This document shows positions 21,900 to 33,897 of a DNA stretch of 64,000 nt, one piece after another (position 1 is the stretch's first letter; every line of letters starts with the position of its first letter). The DNA comes from Antedon mediterranea. Lineage: Eukaryota > Echinodermata > Crinoidea > Comatulida > Antedonidae. Position numbers and translations under genes: made by a program. Location of the stretch: positions 8,373,001 through 8,437,000 of the forward strand of contig NC_092677.1 in the NCBI RefSeq assembly GCF_964355755.1, written 5' to 3'. Below the pieces are notes generated by a model, which worked only from the letters and a program-made list of their open reading frames with translations, made no database searches and was not told the DNA's origin.

Positions 21900-22953
21900 C
21901 CAGGTTTATTGAAAATGATATTTGTTGAGGTTACAATAGTATAAAAGTATTTGTTCTGTGTTTTTACAATTTTAATTTATTATGAACATTTATCAATTTT
22001 TCATGTTATATCTACTACTATTTCCAGAAAAATAGATATATGTTAACATTGCTCAAATCAAATCTTTATTTGTTCCATATATAAAAATGTGTACAATTCT
22101 TTTCCTTGACAGAAATATGGTAAAACAAACAAAACATTCACAATCGTCATACATTAGATAAAATTACAATTTATAAAAACAAGATTTATCATGTAGTTAT
22201 CGCTACAGTTGAAAGAGAAGGAACATATGTAGTTTTTACGTATACAAAAACAGAATAAGCACGTCGAAAAAGTGGCAACTCGCAAGTTACACGATTTTTT
22301 TACACAAGAGAGTACCGCTATGTACAGTACTGTAAAAACACTAATCGAGAAAAACGCGAGTTAAAATTGTGAGATATTTTGTTTTGAAGGCACACAATTG
22401 TAACTTAACTGAAAAATATATACGATGATAAATGGAATATAGATATACATTTATGGAAATATTGTACCAATTTTCATATTTGACGTAACAATACATGTAC
22501 ACTGGAATTCCGCTGAAGGGGTTCGGTCGCGTGGCTTTATGAATCGATATGAAACGAGCGAACCGGTATGTTCATTTCAGTTAGGGTTGTTGTTTTTAAT
22601 TAGTTATCGAACTTAAACTGTTACAATCATTATTTTAAAAAACACGTAAACAACATAATTTATTAAAATGTGGTATCTACTTATGAGTATGAGGTGGCAA
22701 CAGGACAACAGATTTTTTTTCGTACTGCATTTCTGTACCAATTGTCATTTTTTGAATAATAATAGCATTGTCTGCTGTTTTCACAATTTTTGTATTAAAT
22801 ATAAAAATCTAACAAAAAAAAACATTTTTTTCGACACTACGCCGATTTGTGATGCCATGCCTGACTTTTTAAAATTAATTTGAAATAATTTAACTGTTTG
22901 ATGGGTTTGTTCAAATTATTTTAACCATCACCATTTCAAGTTGGTTATGCGAA
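21900..22953. other. Convergent intergenic spacer
   Basis: It lies between the CENPV-like gene (plus) and ZNFX1-like copy A (minus). AT-rich, no supported gene. TTTATT at 22065-22070 could be a minus-strand AATAAA for copy A. Confidence 0.45.
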
Positions 22954-25441
22954 TTAAATATTATTACCATCATTGGATTTTCGTGATTGCTCGTCTGGTT
23001 CTACATGATTAGATGTGACAGTCGTGCTTTTTCTAGCAGATTTCGAATCTTCGTAAACGGTTGGGTTATTTTGTCCTTCTTTCTTCACGGGTTCCGAGGC
23101 ACCTGGGGGTTTAGTGTTAGCATTGTTTCCCTTAAAGTTGTGTTTTGATTGGCATTGGCTCTGTCTGTGAAGTGTTTTATTAGTATTCTCACTCTGTGGT
23201 TTGTGATAATTGTTGTACTTTTCTTCTCCATGTGTTCGTTTATCCATATTTGGGTTACAACTAGGCCTACCACGATTGTTTTGTTTTCAAGGCGTCATGA
23301 TTCTTGTATTTCAAAAGTACGTTAGATTGATGATCTGCTTCTTTAACGATTTCGTTTTCCAAAGCCGAGCATTCGTAACATTTCTCATCGGCTGCATTTA
23401 TAGCAATGAACACGTGACCAAAGTAGCATGTCGACCAGCTTTCTTGAGAAAAGCTTAGACATCGAGAAATAGCTTATTTCACAAAAACTACTGCATCATG
23501 TAGTTGGTAATCACGTCCAAGTAGATCAAATGCCTCTTGCATGAATTTAGATGTCACAGTTGATTTGTTGAGAATCATTGATAATAAAGATTGAATATTG
23601 TCTTCTGAAACTGCTGTTTTACCCTGAAGCTTCACTAATTGAACACCCATGTTTATCCGTTTGATTTGTGAAGCCACATCAAGCACAAATTGTTCAGAAG
23701 CAATGTTTTCTGAATTCCAAATGCGTTTCTGAATCGTTTCTAGTTGTTTTAAGATGTTCGTTCTGTGAATCGTATCGCTCTGTTTGTTTAACTCATCACG
23801 AATCGTGATTATTCGTTTTAACATTGAACTCATGATATCAAATAGAAGTAGTCGTTGATATTTGATTCCATAGCGGGAGTTCATTTCTTGTAAAAACCAC
23901 TCCTGGTCAAATGTGCAAAGACATTGTAATTGGTAGTAGTTAATCTTCTGTCTCATATCTTGTACTCGATCTATTGATCTTTCAATTCGCTTGATGTCAG
24001 CTATTCTCATGTTTATTGTTTTAAGGACATTTCCGTATCTCGGATTGAATCGAATGATTTTATGGCATACTGGACATTGTTTCAAACTTATACCTTCATC
24101 CTTATCCATATATTCATCCATTGTAGAAACCTCAATTGCGTGAGAACAATCATACAAAAATACATATTTTGGTCTCGATTTACCTGCAGATTTATCTGGA
24201 TGAAATAATTGTGGATTGCAAAATAAGCATTTGTTTTGACAGGGCTCGCCACACAGACCAAAGCATTTATGATTGCATTTAAGGGTCTTCTGACACGGTT
24301 GATTGCACCTTTCACGATTACAGAAGTCCTCACAATTTTGTGTACACTTAAAATGAATGCATTTCCATGTACATCGGGCTCCACATGGTTCGCAAATATC
24401 GGAACAGGAACGTTGGCAGTATTTGTGCCAGCAACCTAAATCGCACCTTTTTTTACAAGGTTGACAAGGAATCACTGAGCAGGGCTGTTGACAGTTGTGA
24501 CTACAGATAAGGTTTTTGTTACAAAATTCAGTGCATGGCTTGTGTATCTTTTCATGCGAACAATCTTTACATTTTCCACGACATCGATGTCAACAAACTA
24601 AAGTGGTTTTGCATTGTTCCTGACAACTGTCAATGGAGCATTCTTCGGAGCATTTCTTCGTGCAGATATGGCCACAGGGTAAGGGTAAATCACGTTGGCA
24701 ACAAATTTGTGTTCTTTCATGTCCACACGGCAAGTTGACAGTCAGTTTAAATAGACATGCTGCTTCGCCACTAGTTGCAATTTCTGACACATCAACAAAA
24801 CACTGTACTTTCTTCATATGTCCACACTTAAGTTCCTTGTCTACCTTTTGTCTACACAGCTCAGTACATGGTTTGCAACAAAGATGTTTACACTTGTGTC
24901 CACATGGTAGTAATCTTAAGCACTTACTGCTGCAAACTTTGATTTCTGAGCAAATACGTTTGATCGTGTGTCCACATTCTAGTGTTTCAACAACATTTTC
25001 AAGACAGTTGGTGTGCTCGAGGTCTTTAGATTCGTAACATTGTATCGTTGTTTCATGTCCACATTTGCGAATTTCAGTAACTTCCACATTGCATACATCT
25101 TACAATGTTCATATAAGGAATATTTTGGTATAATGTAGGTGTTTTTTCTATTGAATCCACATAACATGGTACCTTTTTCTCATGATTACATCCTAATATT
25201 ATTTTAATTAGTTCAGTGCAATCATAAATGGAACAGGTCTCACTGCATTTTCGTTGACACTGATGCCCACATCTTAAAGTTTTTTGACATGGCATTTTGC
25301 AACTAACGTGTTTACCGTCATCATGATGGTGGTTGAAGCTTTTACAATAGTATTCTTTGCATAAATCACCACAGATTCGTTGACATTAATGACCACACTC
25401 TTTTGTTCGTGAGCATGGTAATGTACAGATTGATGTAAAAC

Positions 25442-26533
25442 AAGGAACGCTAACAGTATGTCCACATTCAAATTCCTTAGTTATAACCTCAATACATTTG
25501 GTTGTGCATGCATCTCCACATTTCATCTTACACGCATGACCACACGCTAACGCCTTTTCACACGGTAGCTGACAGGATGTTATGTAGCATTGAACTTCAC
25601 AACTGTGAGAACATAGAATAAATGACTTCGTGACAATTTCTAAACATTTTGATGTGCATCTTTCAAAACATAGTTTTTTGCATCTGTGTCCACACGTCAA
25701 CGACTTTTCACATGGATTAGTGCATTTTACAGGCTTTTCAAATCGACCACACTGTATCCTCACCTCATGCAGACATTTTAAGGCTTTACTAATCATGATT
25801 TTACATGGCACACATTTTTCAAAACACTTCCGATAACAGGAACGATGACCTCGTCTGCATAATCTAACACATTTCTCTTTGCATTGATATAATATCTCCC
25901 GATGATCTCGAGGATGGCACAGCAAAGAGCACGCATGGCCACCGTCTAGCCGAGTCTCACACTTCAGCTTACATCCTCCTTCTGGACAAGGAACGCTAAC
26001 AGTATGTCCACATTCAAATTCCTTAGTTATAAACTCAATACATTTGGTTGTGCAAGCATCTCCACATTTCATGTTACACGCACGACCACATGCTAACGTC
26101 TTTTCACACGGTAGTTGACAGGATGTTATGTAGCATTGAACTTCACAACTGTGAGAACACAGAATAAATGACTTCGTGACAATTTCCAAACATTTTGATG
26201 TGCATCTTTCAAAACATAGTTTTTTGCATCTGTGTCCACACGTCAACGACTTTTCACATGGATTAGTGCATTTTACAGGCTTTTCAAATCGACCACACTG
26301 TATCCTCACCTCATGTAGACATTTTAAAGCTTTACTAATCATGATTTTACATGGCACACATTTTTCAAAACACTTCCCATAACAGGAACGATGACCTCGT
26401 CTGCATAATCTAACACAGTTCTCTTTGCATTGATATAATATCTCCCGATGATCTCGAGGATGGCACAGCAAAGAGCACGCATGGCCACAGTCTAGCCGAG
26501 TCCCACACTTCAGCTTACATCCTCCTTCTGGAC
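25442..26533 (-). repeat. 546-bp in-frame tandem duplication in copy A zinc-finger region
   Basis: Two adjacent, nearly identical 546-bp (182-codon) blocks, each beginning with CPEGGCKLKC and spanning several CGH zinc-finger repeats. The few differences include CGH against GGH in the first finger. Copies B and C do not have this exact doubling. Confidence 0.92.
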
Positions 26534-29500
26534 ATTGTTTAAATTCTTCAGCTGTAGATATTTTAACTTTCGTTGTCGGATGGTTTTGACAGTACAACTC
26601 AATGTATCTTCCTACACATTTTGACGATTGCATGTCATTTACTATCTTCATCCAAAGGTCATTGTTTTAAGCTAAAAGTTTGAAGTTTCCAATACAGAAC
26701 ATACCCTTTTTGCCTCTTGATAATGCTACGCACATTCTGTTCGAAACTTTTAGAAACCCTATATTTCCAGCCTCGTTACTTCTTACTAAAGACAGCAAAA
26801 TGATTTCATTCTCCTCACCTTGATAGTTATCTACGACGCTTACATACACACCACGCAGGCAACCATACTCCTGTTTTTTAAGTAGTCGTTTTATATTAAG
26901 CACCTGGCCAGTATATGTCGTCAAAATGGTGATACTAGAAGCATCGTATCCTTGTTGGTAAAGATACTTAGCAAATGCTAAACAATACTTAGCTTCGTGA
27001 GCATTCGACTTGCTTAATAGATCCTCAACGGATTCTTCTTGAATATCGTGGTTAATAAAGAACAGGTTATGAGCTACACCTTTAACGTTATCAAACTCTT
27101 TTACTGACTCGTCGTCGAGGAGATGACTGTAAAAGTGTTTCCTCATGATTTGTGACATTTCTGGTCGCATTCGGTGTTGTGACGACAATTTCTGACAAGG
27201 AACACCATTGGTAATCATTCGTTCAAACAGGGATGTGTCAAGATTGAATTTGGTGGCAAGTTTATATACTGTAGGATTTGGCTTTAATTGCTGATGGTCT
27301 CCAATTAGAATTAGATGTTCGCATTGTTTCGTTAGGCTTGTTACAATGTGTGCTTCCAATATTTCTGCTGCCTCTTCAACAACAACTATTCTTGGTCGTA
27401 TTCCATTTAGTAACTCCTTATTCATAGCAGCACCAGTAGTTGTCATACCTATTACACTCTTAGTACTTCACAATTAGCTCCATAATCTTTTTGTTTAATG
27501 CTATTCTTTACGACTTCATCATACGCTTTCTGCTGGTCAAACAATACTTGTCGTAACTGGCATTTGTATTTTGTTATCCAGTATCGGTACAAACGCCATT
27601 TATCTTGTGTTGATAACGTTCGAATGTTGACCCTGTCTGCTTCTTGTTCCGTCATTTCATCATCAATAACTGACAATTGTTTTAGAACTGCAGCCCGGTG
27701 CCTTTTCAATGGTGAATCTTTACATATCATTTTCGGATCGTAGGCGAGCTTAGAATAAAGTGCAGTAATTGTCATTTCTTTCTTTGATTCATAATCTTGT
27801 TTTGCTTTGACGTCATTACAGTCACGTTGATCTAAAATCATGTCAAGTTCAGTCTTAATATTAGCATTATCTTCTTCCTCAGTGTCTTCTTCATTATTCA
27901 TGACGTTTTTGACATCTTCATTTTCATCAGAAGTAGAAAGAAGACCTAGCCACGTAGGCAAAGTTGAACGTTTTTCTTCTAATCCATATTCCTCTCTCGA
28001 GTCTCTCAGACATTTAAAATGATGAGCACTGATGATAGTTTCTAAAGCAAATTCATTGATAATATACTTGTCGCAAAATTTAATCAATTCTTAAGCTTGT
28101 ATCATCCGAGTGATTATAGAATCTGTAAGTTCTTTCATTCTATACAATTGTTTTCTTTTCCCTTTTTTTTTCTTTGCTAATTCTTTCAAATTGTATGATG
28201 CAAGTCTTTCGCTTTTCGACCTTCCGCCAATTCTGACCAAATTATGACAAAAGCTGAGTATTCCTTCAAGAAATTGGTCCAATGCATGATTTTTATAGCA
28301 TATCACCATTACCATATTATTAGCAGTGTCTTCGTTAGCCTTTGTGGCCCAGCGAATTCTGTTAACCAGAAGAGTTTCAACGATTTTTAATCCGATGTAA
28401 GTTTTTCCAGTTCCCGGTGGCCCCTGAATGACTGCAAGTTCCTTAGTTAAGGCTGATTTTACAGCGGTAATCTGTGATTCATCAAGTGCTAATTTGTCTT
28501 TTTCTGGCCAGCCGTTTTCATCTAGAATGTCTATCATGGGGCTACGAATAACATGCTTTACCTGAACTTTGAAAAGTGGGTGTATATCGTACATCATTCT
28601 GGGTGTGTTACGAAGATACTTTGGTCTTTCTATGTAATGCGAGGCCCGAATAATATAATTATCCATAGGTAGGTTATTTTCGTCATTAAACTGCTGAAGA
28701 ACGTGCAAAACAGGCCTGTAACTCTCAAAAAATGCTGTGGACTCTACCATGGCATAGAGAGGTGCTATCTCAATATTATCAGTGTTGTGGAATTTAATGT
28801 CAACACGGCCTTGGCGTAATAACAATTCTTCTCTATTGCTAACGGTACCAAATAAAAGAGTTTGAAAATTGTCATAAGATAAGCAAACAAGGGAGCCATA
28901 AATCAACCGTTTAGTGTTTTGCCACCGTACGTTGTTTAGATTGCAGAGACTAAAGTGTACGCGATGGAGAACCCCTTTGTGTGGGAAAATACTGGATGTT
29001 CAATTTTCACATCATAATACAAACGAACATCTGTATTTCTCTTTTTTTGATTTCGTGGATTTGCTAGATTATCGAGATGTGTTTGATTTCCCTCACGCAA
29101 TGGACAAATGAAATCCTCACGTAGTAATCTGAATTGTACATCAAGGTAATGATATTGACTTGCGTAGATTCCTTTGATTTTATTTGGACGAAGGAATGGT
29201 AGCTCCATGGAATGGAGATCTTCTGGGGTTGGTAATATTGGAATATCTCTATAGTCATCAGGTGGTGGTCCGTCAGATATTCCATCTCTTTTTGCAGATA
29301 CAAGTTGTCTCTTCTTCTTCTCCGCTGCTTCAAATTCTAGAATATATTTGTCTGTTTTCTTTTTAAAACGTGCTACATTTATAAGATCATCTTGTGACAA
29401 CTTCCGTTTTCCAAATAATTCCTTACTTTTAACATCAAGCAAAGTTGTAATCAAGGCAACATCATTCACTTCTCTAATTTCAGAAACTAACCCATTCATA

Positions 29501-32500
29501 AACTGCCATACCAGATTTAGACGTGTTTCGGAATTTGTTTTTATCTCATTTTCATTATCATTACCATCTCCTAAATGAGTTACATATGGAATTAGAACTG
29601 TCTTTAAAAATTGACTTGATTTTATGATATCTACCAGTTTTTTTCTGCTGTTAGATAATTCACACTTAAATATTATTACGTACACTTGCATGATGACTTC
29701 GACATCATTATCACTCATTTTCTCTTTTTTTAGCAGTTCGTTGATGCTGTCGGCCCAACCAGATAAAGACTTCATCGGATCAGATGTGTGTAATATACTC
29801 TTTAGATCTCCAATATTAACTGCAAAAGCATATTTTAGTATGTTATTGAATGTAATTTAACCTTTAATAATACTGTAACTATTATTATCAATTTCCAACT
29901 CGCCTTTTATTATTGTACTATTCTATATTAGTTGACAACAATTATTACAGGGCCAAAATAAAAAACCATATTTTTGAAACACGATTTCTTTTTAATTCTC
30001 ATATATTCTATCATAGGAGCCCAATACAAAATATCTGTCGTTATATAGTAACAAGTGGTGGGATGAACGGCTTCTGAATTTTGTTTATACAATATCTATC
30101 TTATTCGATATCTGGTATTTGTTTCAGATTCTGAAAAACAAAATAAAAAATGTACTTACATGCTATACCTTGACGTCTCTTGTTTACTGTGTAACTAGGA
30201 AGATGTGTAGAATGAAAGGTACCATTTCTAATTACAGGAGATAAGTTAAGATAACTCTTTAGATTTCTACCAGACTATGTTAGTGTCATTTTACGTACTG
30301 TCTACATAACATTATGTTGTAATTAACAACATTAATAATAATAAAATTGGTGATGATGGTGATATAGTGGTGGTGATAAGGAGGGGAACAGAAGAAGAAA
30401 TTGATGCTGGTACGGTTATTTGCTGTTATTTAGTACATATACCTACCCTTGTGTTTCCTTTTCACCCCCTCTGCCTCTGAAAGTTTTATTTTGTCTTCCA
30501 TGAGTTGTAGAGGCTTTCCTGACGTTAACGTGCTCTGTTTGTCTTCCAACGGGATGTTGTAAAAGAGGCGGCTTGTACGTTTGTTGAGGGGTATTTCGTA
30601 TTCTAATACGAGCATCTAAGCAACTATCATCGTCCGTTGTTTCATATCTTAAGTGGTGATATTGCTGAAGTGTAGGCCTATCTATAAAGTCTCGTGCTTG
30701 TCTTCCAACGGGATCTTGTAAAAGAGGCGGCTTGTACGTTTGTTGATGGGTGTTTCGTATCCTACCACGAGGATCTAAGCAGCTATCATCGTCCGGTGTA
30801 TTATATCTTAAGTGGGGATATTGCTGAAGTGTAGGCCCATCTTTAAAATGTCGTGCTTGTCTTCCAACGGGATCTTGTAAAAGAGGAGGCTTGTACGTTT
30901 GTTGATGGGTGTTTCGTATCCTACCACGAGGATCTAAGCAGCTATCATCGTCCGGTGTATTATATCTTAAGTGGGGATATTGCTGAAGTGTAGGCCCATC
31001 TTTAAAATGTCGTGCTTGTCTTCCAACGGGATCTTGTAAAAGAGGCGGCTTGTACGTTTGTTGATGGGTGTTTCGTATCCTACCACGAGGATCTAAGCAG
31101 CTATCATCGTCCGGTGTATTATATCTTAAGTGGGGATATTGCTGAAGTGTAGGCCCATCTTTAAAATGTCGTGCTTGTCTTCCAACGGGATCTTGTAAAA
31201 GAGGCGGCTTGTACGTTTGTTGATGGGTGTTTCGTATCCTACCACGAGGATCTAAGCAGCTATCATCGTCCGGTGTATTATATCTTAAGTGGGGATATTG
31301 GTGAAGTGTAGGCCCATCTTTAAAATGTCGTGTTTGTCTTGCAACGGGATCTTGTAAAAGAGGAGGCCTTCTTACAGGCAGCTGATGATGGTGATGTCGC
31401 CGGGGATCTTTAGGTCTGGCACCTCTCATTGCTAATTATCTATTTAGTAAAAAATTGTTTTTCTTTCAAATGCTTTATTTTTATTAAAATCTCCGTAAGT
31501 TTGTGATTTTTTTTAGTCTACTATTAAAATAAATAATGGTATGAAATAATAGTGACGTTGCATAATGTCGTAACATCACTGTCTGAAATTCTATTCTGAT
31601 GCAAAATTATGCTTAACCTACTTTCAATACTGCGACACAGAGCATAGAAAAAATGATTGTCTGAGTTACAAGATATTCTCCTACATAATATGAGGTATGT
31701 ATATCAGTTTACACACCAATAGGCTGCGCGTACATACAATGGGATAATTAGGCTATACATAACAACTAACAGATTAATAGTTAGAGATACCATAATTTGT
31801 TTGATATGTATGATGTTCGTTTTCTAAAAAGAGTGACGTCGTTTACGGTGTGTGCTGAATTATAACAAGGGCGAGGCATAATGAAAATGTGTGTGAAGCA
31901 TGATTTTACCATTCAAAGTACAGGGCATCACTTTATTATTTTTCAAATGTATGTAACGTAGACGTTCTAAGCCTGCCTCGCTCTTTTCAATACTTTTTTC
32001 TTTTCATGTATAGTGGCCATTTTTGGGGAAATTCCGTTATTTTTCACCCGGTAAAATGTAGGCCTACGCACCATATCCGTGCCATGTAACATATTTTACT
32101 GTTATTCAATAGGGTAAATGCATACGAATTCTATACTTATTTAAGCTGAACAACTTCTGCAGATAAAGGTATACGATGCTGACCCAAGTTACAACAATTT
32201 CTGTTTACCTTTAAGTTTTAGAGAAAGTCCCTGGAACAAATGTGGCTCAAGGAAATAAGAGGACCGTTTGATGCCGATAATAATAACTTCCTGAATATGA
32301 AATGACATGTGCAAAACATGATTGTTTAGTACAGCCTATCAATTACCGTTCGTTCAGAACAATGTTTACACTTGACGTCTGACATGTCTATAATAAGTTG
32401 TCCCTCAAATACTTTACTTACACATATTATATTTTTTAACTTTCATATTGACCTTCCGTTTTTCGGTATGTGCCTTTCTGTCAAATGTGCCTATATACTT

Positions 32501-33110
32501 ATTGGTCCTTGGTTCTGTTCATGACATTCATTAAATTGACGTCTATTGTAGGCCTATTCACAAGTCAAAATAATATAAAATATCTGTAATATTATCTTCT
32601 GTATAATACTTACCATTTATATTATGTATATGCTATTTTGTCTGCGGCTTTAATAGTACGAAAATACTGTATTAACTACACCTTTAATAACATAATCCCA
32701 GACACTATTAAGATAGCATCCTCGGGAAATTCCAACATACTGTACGTGTACAATCATGTGATTTAGTGAGTCATATGCAATTTTTTCTTAGAGGATATTG
32801 ATGAGTAACAAACCAAAATAACTATAATAAATAGAATGATTTAAAACATAAATATTTCAAGGCCAATCGACAGTTAGTATTGATTATAATGATTTGAAAT
32901 AAAATCATTTAAATTATATTTAGACTGCGCAGAATTAGTATTTTTGTATAGTCAGTCTTAAAGATGTATTGTCCCCCAAAAACATGGGAAATGAAGATTA
33001 ATTAAATCAGACTTTGAATATGTTATTTTGTAGTTTTAATAAAGTTAATCACTTCCCGTAGAAAAAAACCAAAAACAAATTATGTTTCACTTATAAAATA
33101 ACAAAATAAA
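26530..33110. repeat. Segmental duplication, copy 1 (pairs with 57640-63892)
   Basis: Nearly identical by eye to 57640-63892. It covers the 5' half of exon 3, both introns, exons 1-2 and about 1.7 kb upstream. Differences are scattered substitutions, small indels and two extra 159-bp repeat units here. Similarity ends abruptly at the first zinc finger on one side and inside a MITE on the other. Confidence 0.9.
30590..31395 (-). repeat. 159-bp (53-aa) tandem repeat array in copy A exon 1
   Basis: About five units of 53 residues, each with landmarks KPPLLQDPVGRQARHF, DGPTLQQYPHLRY, PDDDSCLDPRGRIRNTHQQ. The 3'-most unit is more diverged. One cysteine per unit. Copy C has exactly two units fewer (318 bp). 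Confidence 0.93.
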
Positions 33111-33302
33111 TGGTTAAATTCAACTAAAAACCCATTGGCTGGCAGCCAATTCAACCATTGTTTGCTTTAAATTATAGTTTTTTCATGTAAATACATTTTT
33201 TTATCCAATTTTTGGTCAAAGTGGATAACTATTATGTTACATTAAAAATGGCATATTCAACAAACATTTTGTTACGAATTTTTTCGGAGGGACAATACAT
33301 CT
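32962..33302. mobile_element. MITE with TTAA flanks
   Basis: It begins AGATGTATTGTCCC and ends GGGACAATACATCT, a perfect 14-bp inverted repeat, with TTAA on both sides (32958-32961 and 33303-33306). Length 341 bp, non-coding. TTAA flanks recall piggyBac target sites, but the ends lack the usual CCY start, so the superfamily is open. Relatives: 18843-19136, 45497-45936, 63737-63892. Confidence 0.8.
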
Positions 33303-33564
33303 TTAATTTGACTTAACTGTTTCAATTAGTTCATTTCGATGTGAAGCGTCGAGTGCTGTTTCTGACAACAAGTACGAAATAACAACCAAACACCCATCTG
33401 GTTTGTTACTATAGAATAATGTATGCCGGTCTCCCGTACCCGCAACCGAGTAGGCCTACCTAATATGTTTAACATTAACACTGTCATTTATATAGCGCTT
33501 TTACAATGATCAAAGCGCTTTACATTAACCAATCAACAAAAGATGTTTTTTAAGCGCCATTTCC

Positions 33565-33586
33565 ACTAGATACGATAACGACACGA
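33565..33586 (+). repeat. Outer 22-bp inverted repeat, left arm
   Basis: The 22-base sequence starting ACTAGATACGATAACGAC is exactly inverted at 36119-36140. The pair encloses the foldback element and may be the ends of an older transposon into which it inserted. Confidence 0.7.
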
Positions 33587-33897
33587 TAAATCAAAGGTCA
33601 AAATAATAGCGCAAAAATCAAAACCACGACAGTCTCACTGCGACGTTTAACAATATACATGGCTGCAGTCGCGTGCTCAAGTTAGTGTTTACCGACCAAC
33701 CGACCGATATAGTGAGCTGTAAATGGTACGTAAATTGAGCTACAAATTGAATAGAATACACAGTTTATGAACCTTAATTGAACCAATATCTTACGTGCTA
33801 TCATCTTATGAAATTAAGTCATAGGTCTAGATAGGCTATTTATTATAAAGGCCTGGCTAGGCTAGAGAGGAGAAGGGTAGCCTAGCCTAGTATTATT

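Larger units (their letters stand above)
22954..31429 (-). pseudogene. ZNFX1: ZNFX1-like copy A, multiply disrupted
   Basis: Same structure as copies B and C: exon 1 31429-30447, exon 2 30227-30160 (68 nt), exon 3 from 29819. It once encoded an Arg/His-rich repeat N-terminus, an SF1 helicase (Walker A GPPGTGKT, EEAAE in place of DEAD, GDHQQLKP, YQGEENEIILLSLVRSN), rows of NFX1-type CGH zinc fingers, a C3HC4-like MDEYMDKDEG..CPVC segment and a basic tail. Lesions seen by comparison with C and B: a 4-bp deletion near 28975; TAA at 28091-28093 (shared with C); a 7-bp deletion near 27458; TAA at 26667-26669; TAA at 25386-25388; a 4-bp insertion near 25085; TGA at 24590-24592; TAA at 23474-23476 with a nearby frameshift. 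A 546-bp internal duplication also disturbs the finger region. It cannot encode a full protein. Confidence 0.92.
31430..33889. other. Upstream region of copy A
   Basis: No gene is supported. To about 33110 it is duplicated upstream of copy C (62209-63892), so any promoter would be shared. A MITE is at 32962-33302. A short repeat with paired AGCGCTTT motifs lies near 33490-33525. Confidence 0.6.

Noticed and set aside
30160-30194. A 35-nt version of ZNFX1-like exon 2 using a nearer TAG acceptor
   Set aside because: Copy B lacks that AG. The upstream acceptor gives a 68-nt in-frame exon in all three copies with aligned residues.
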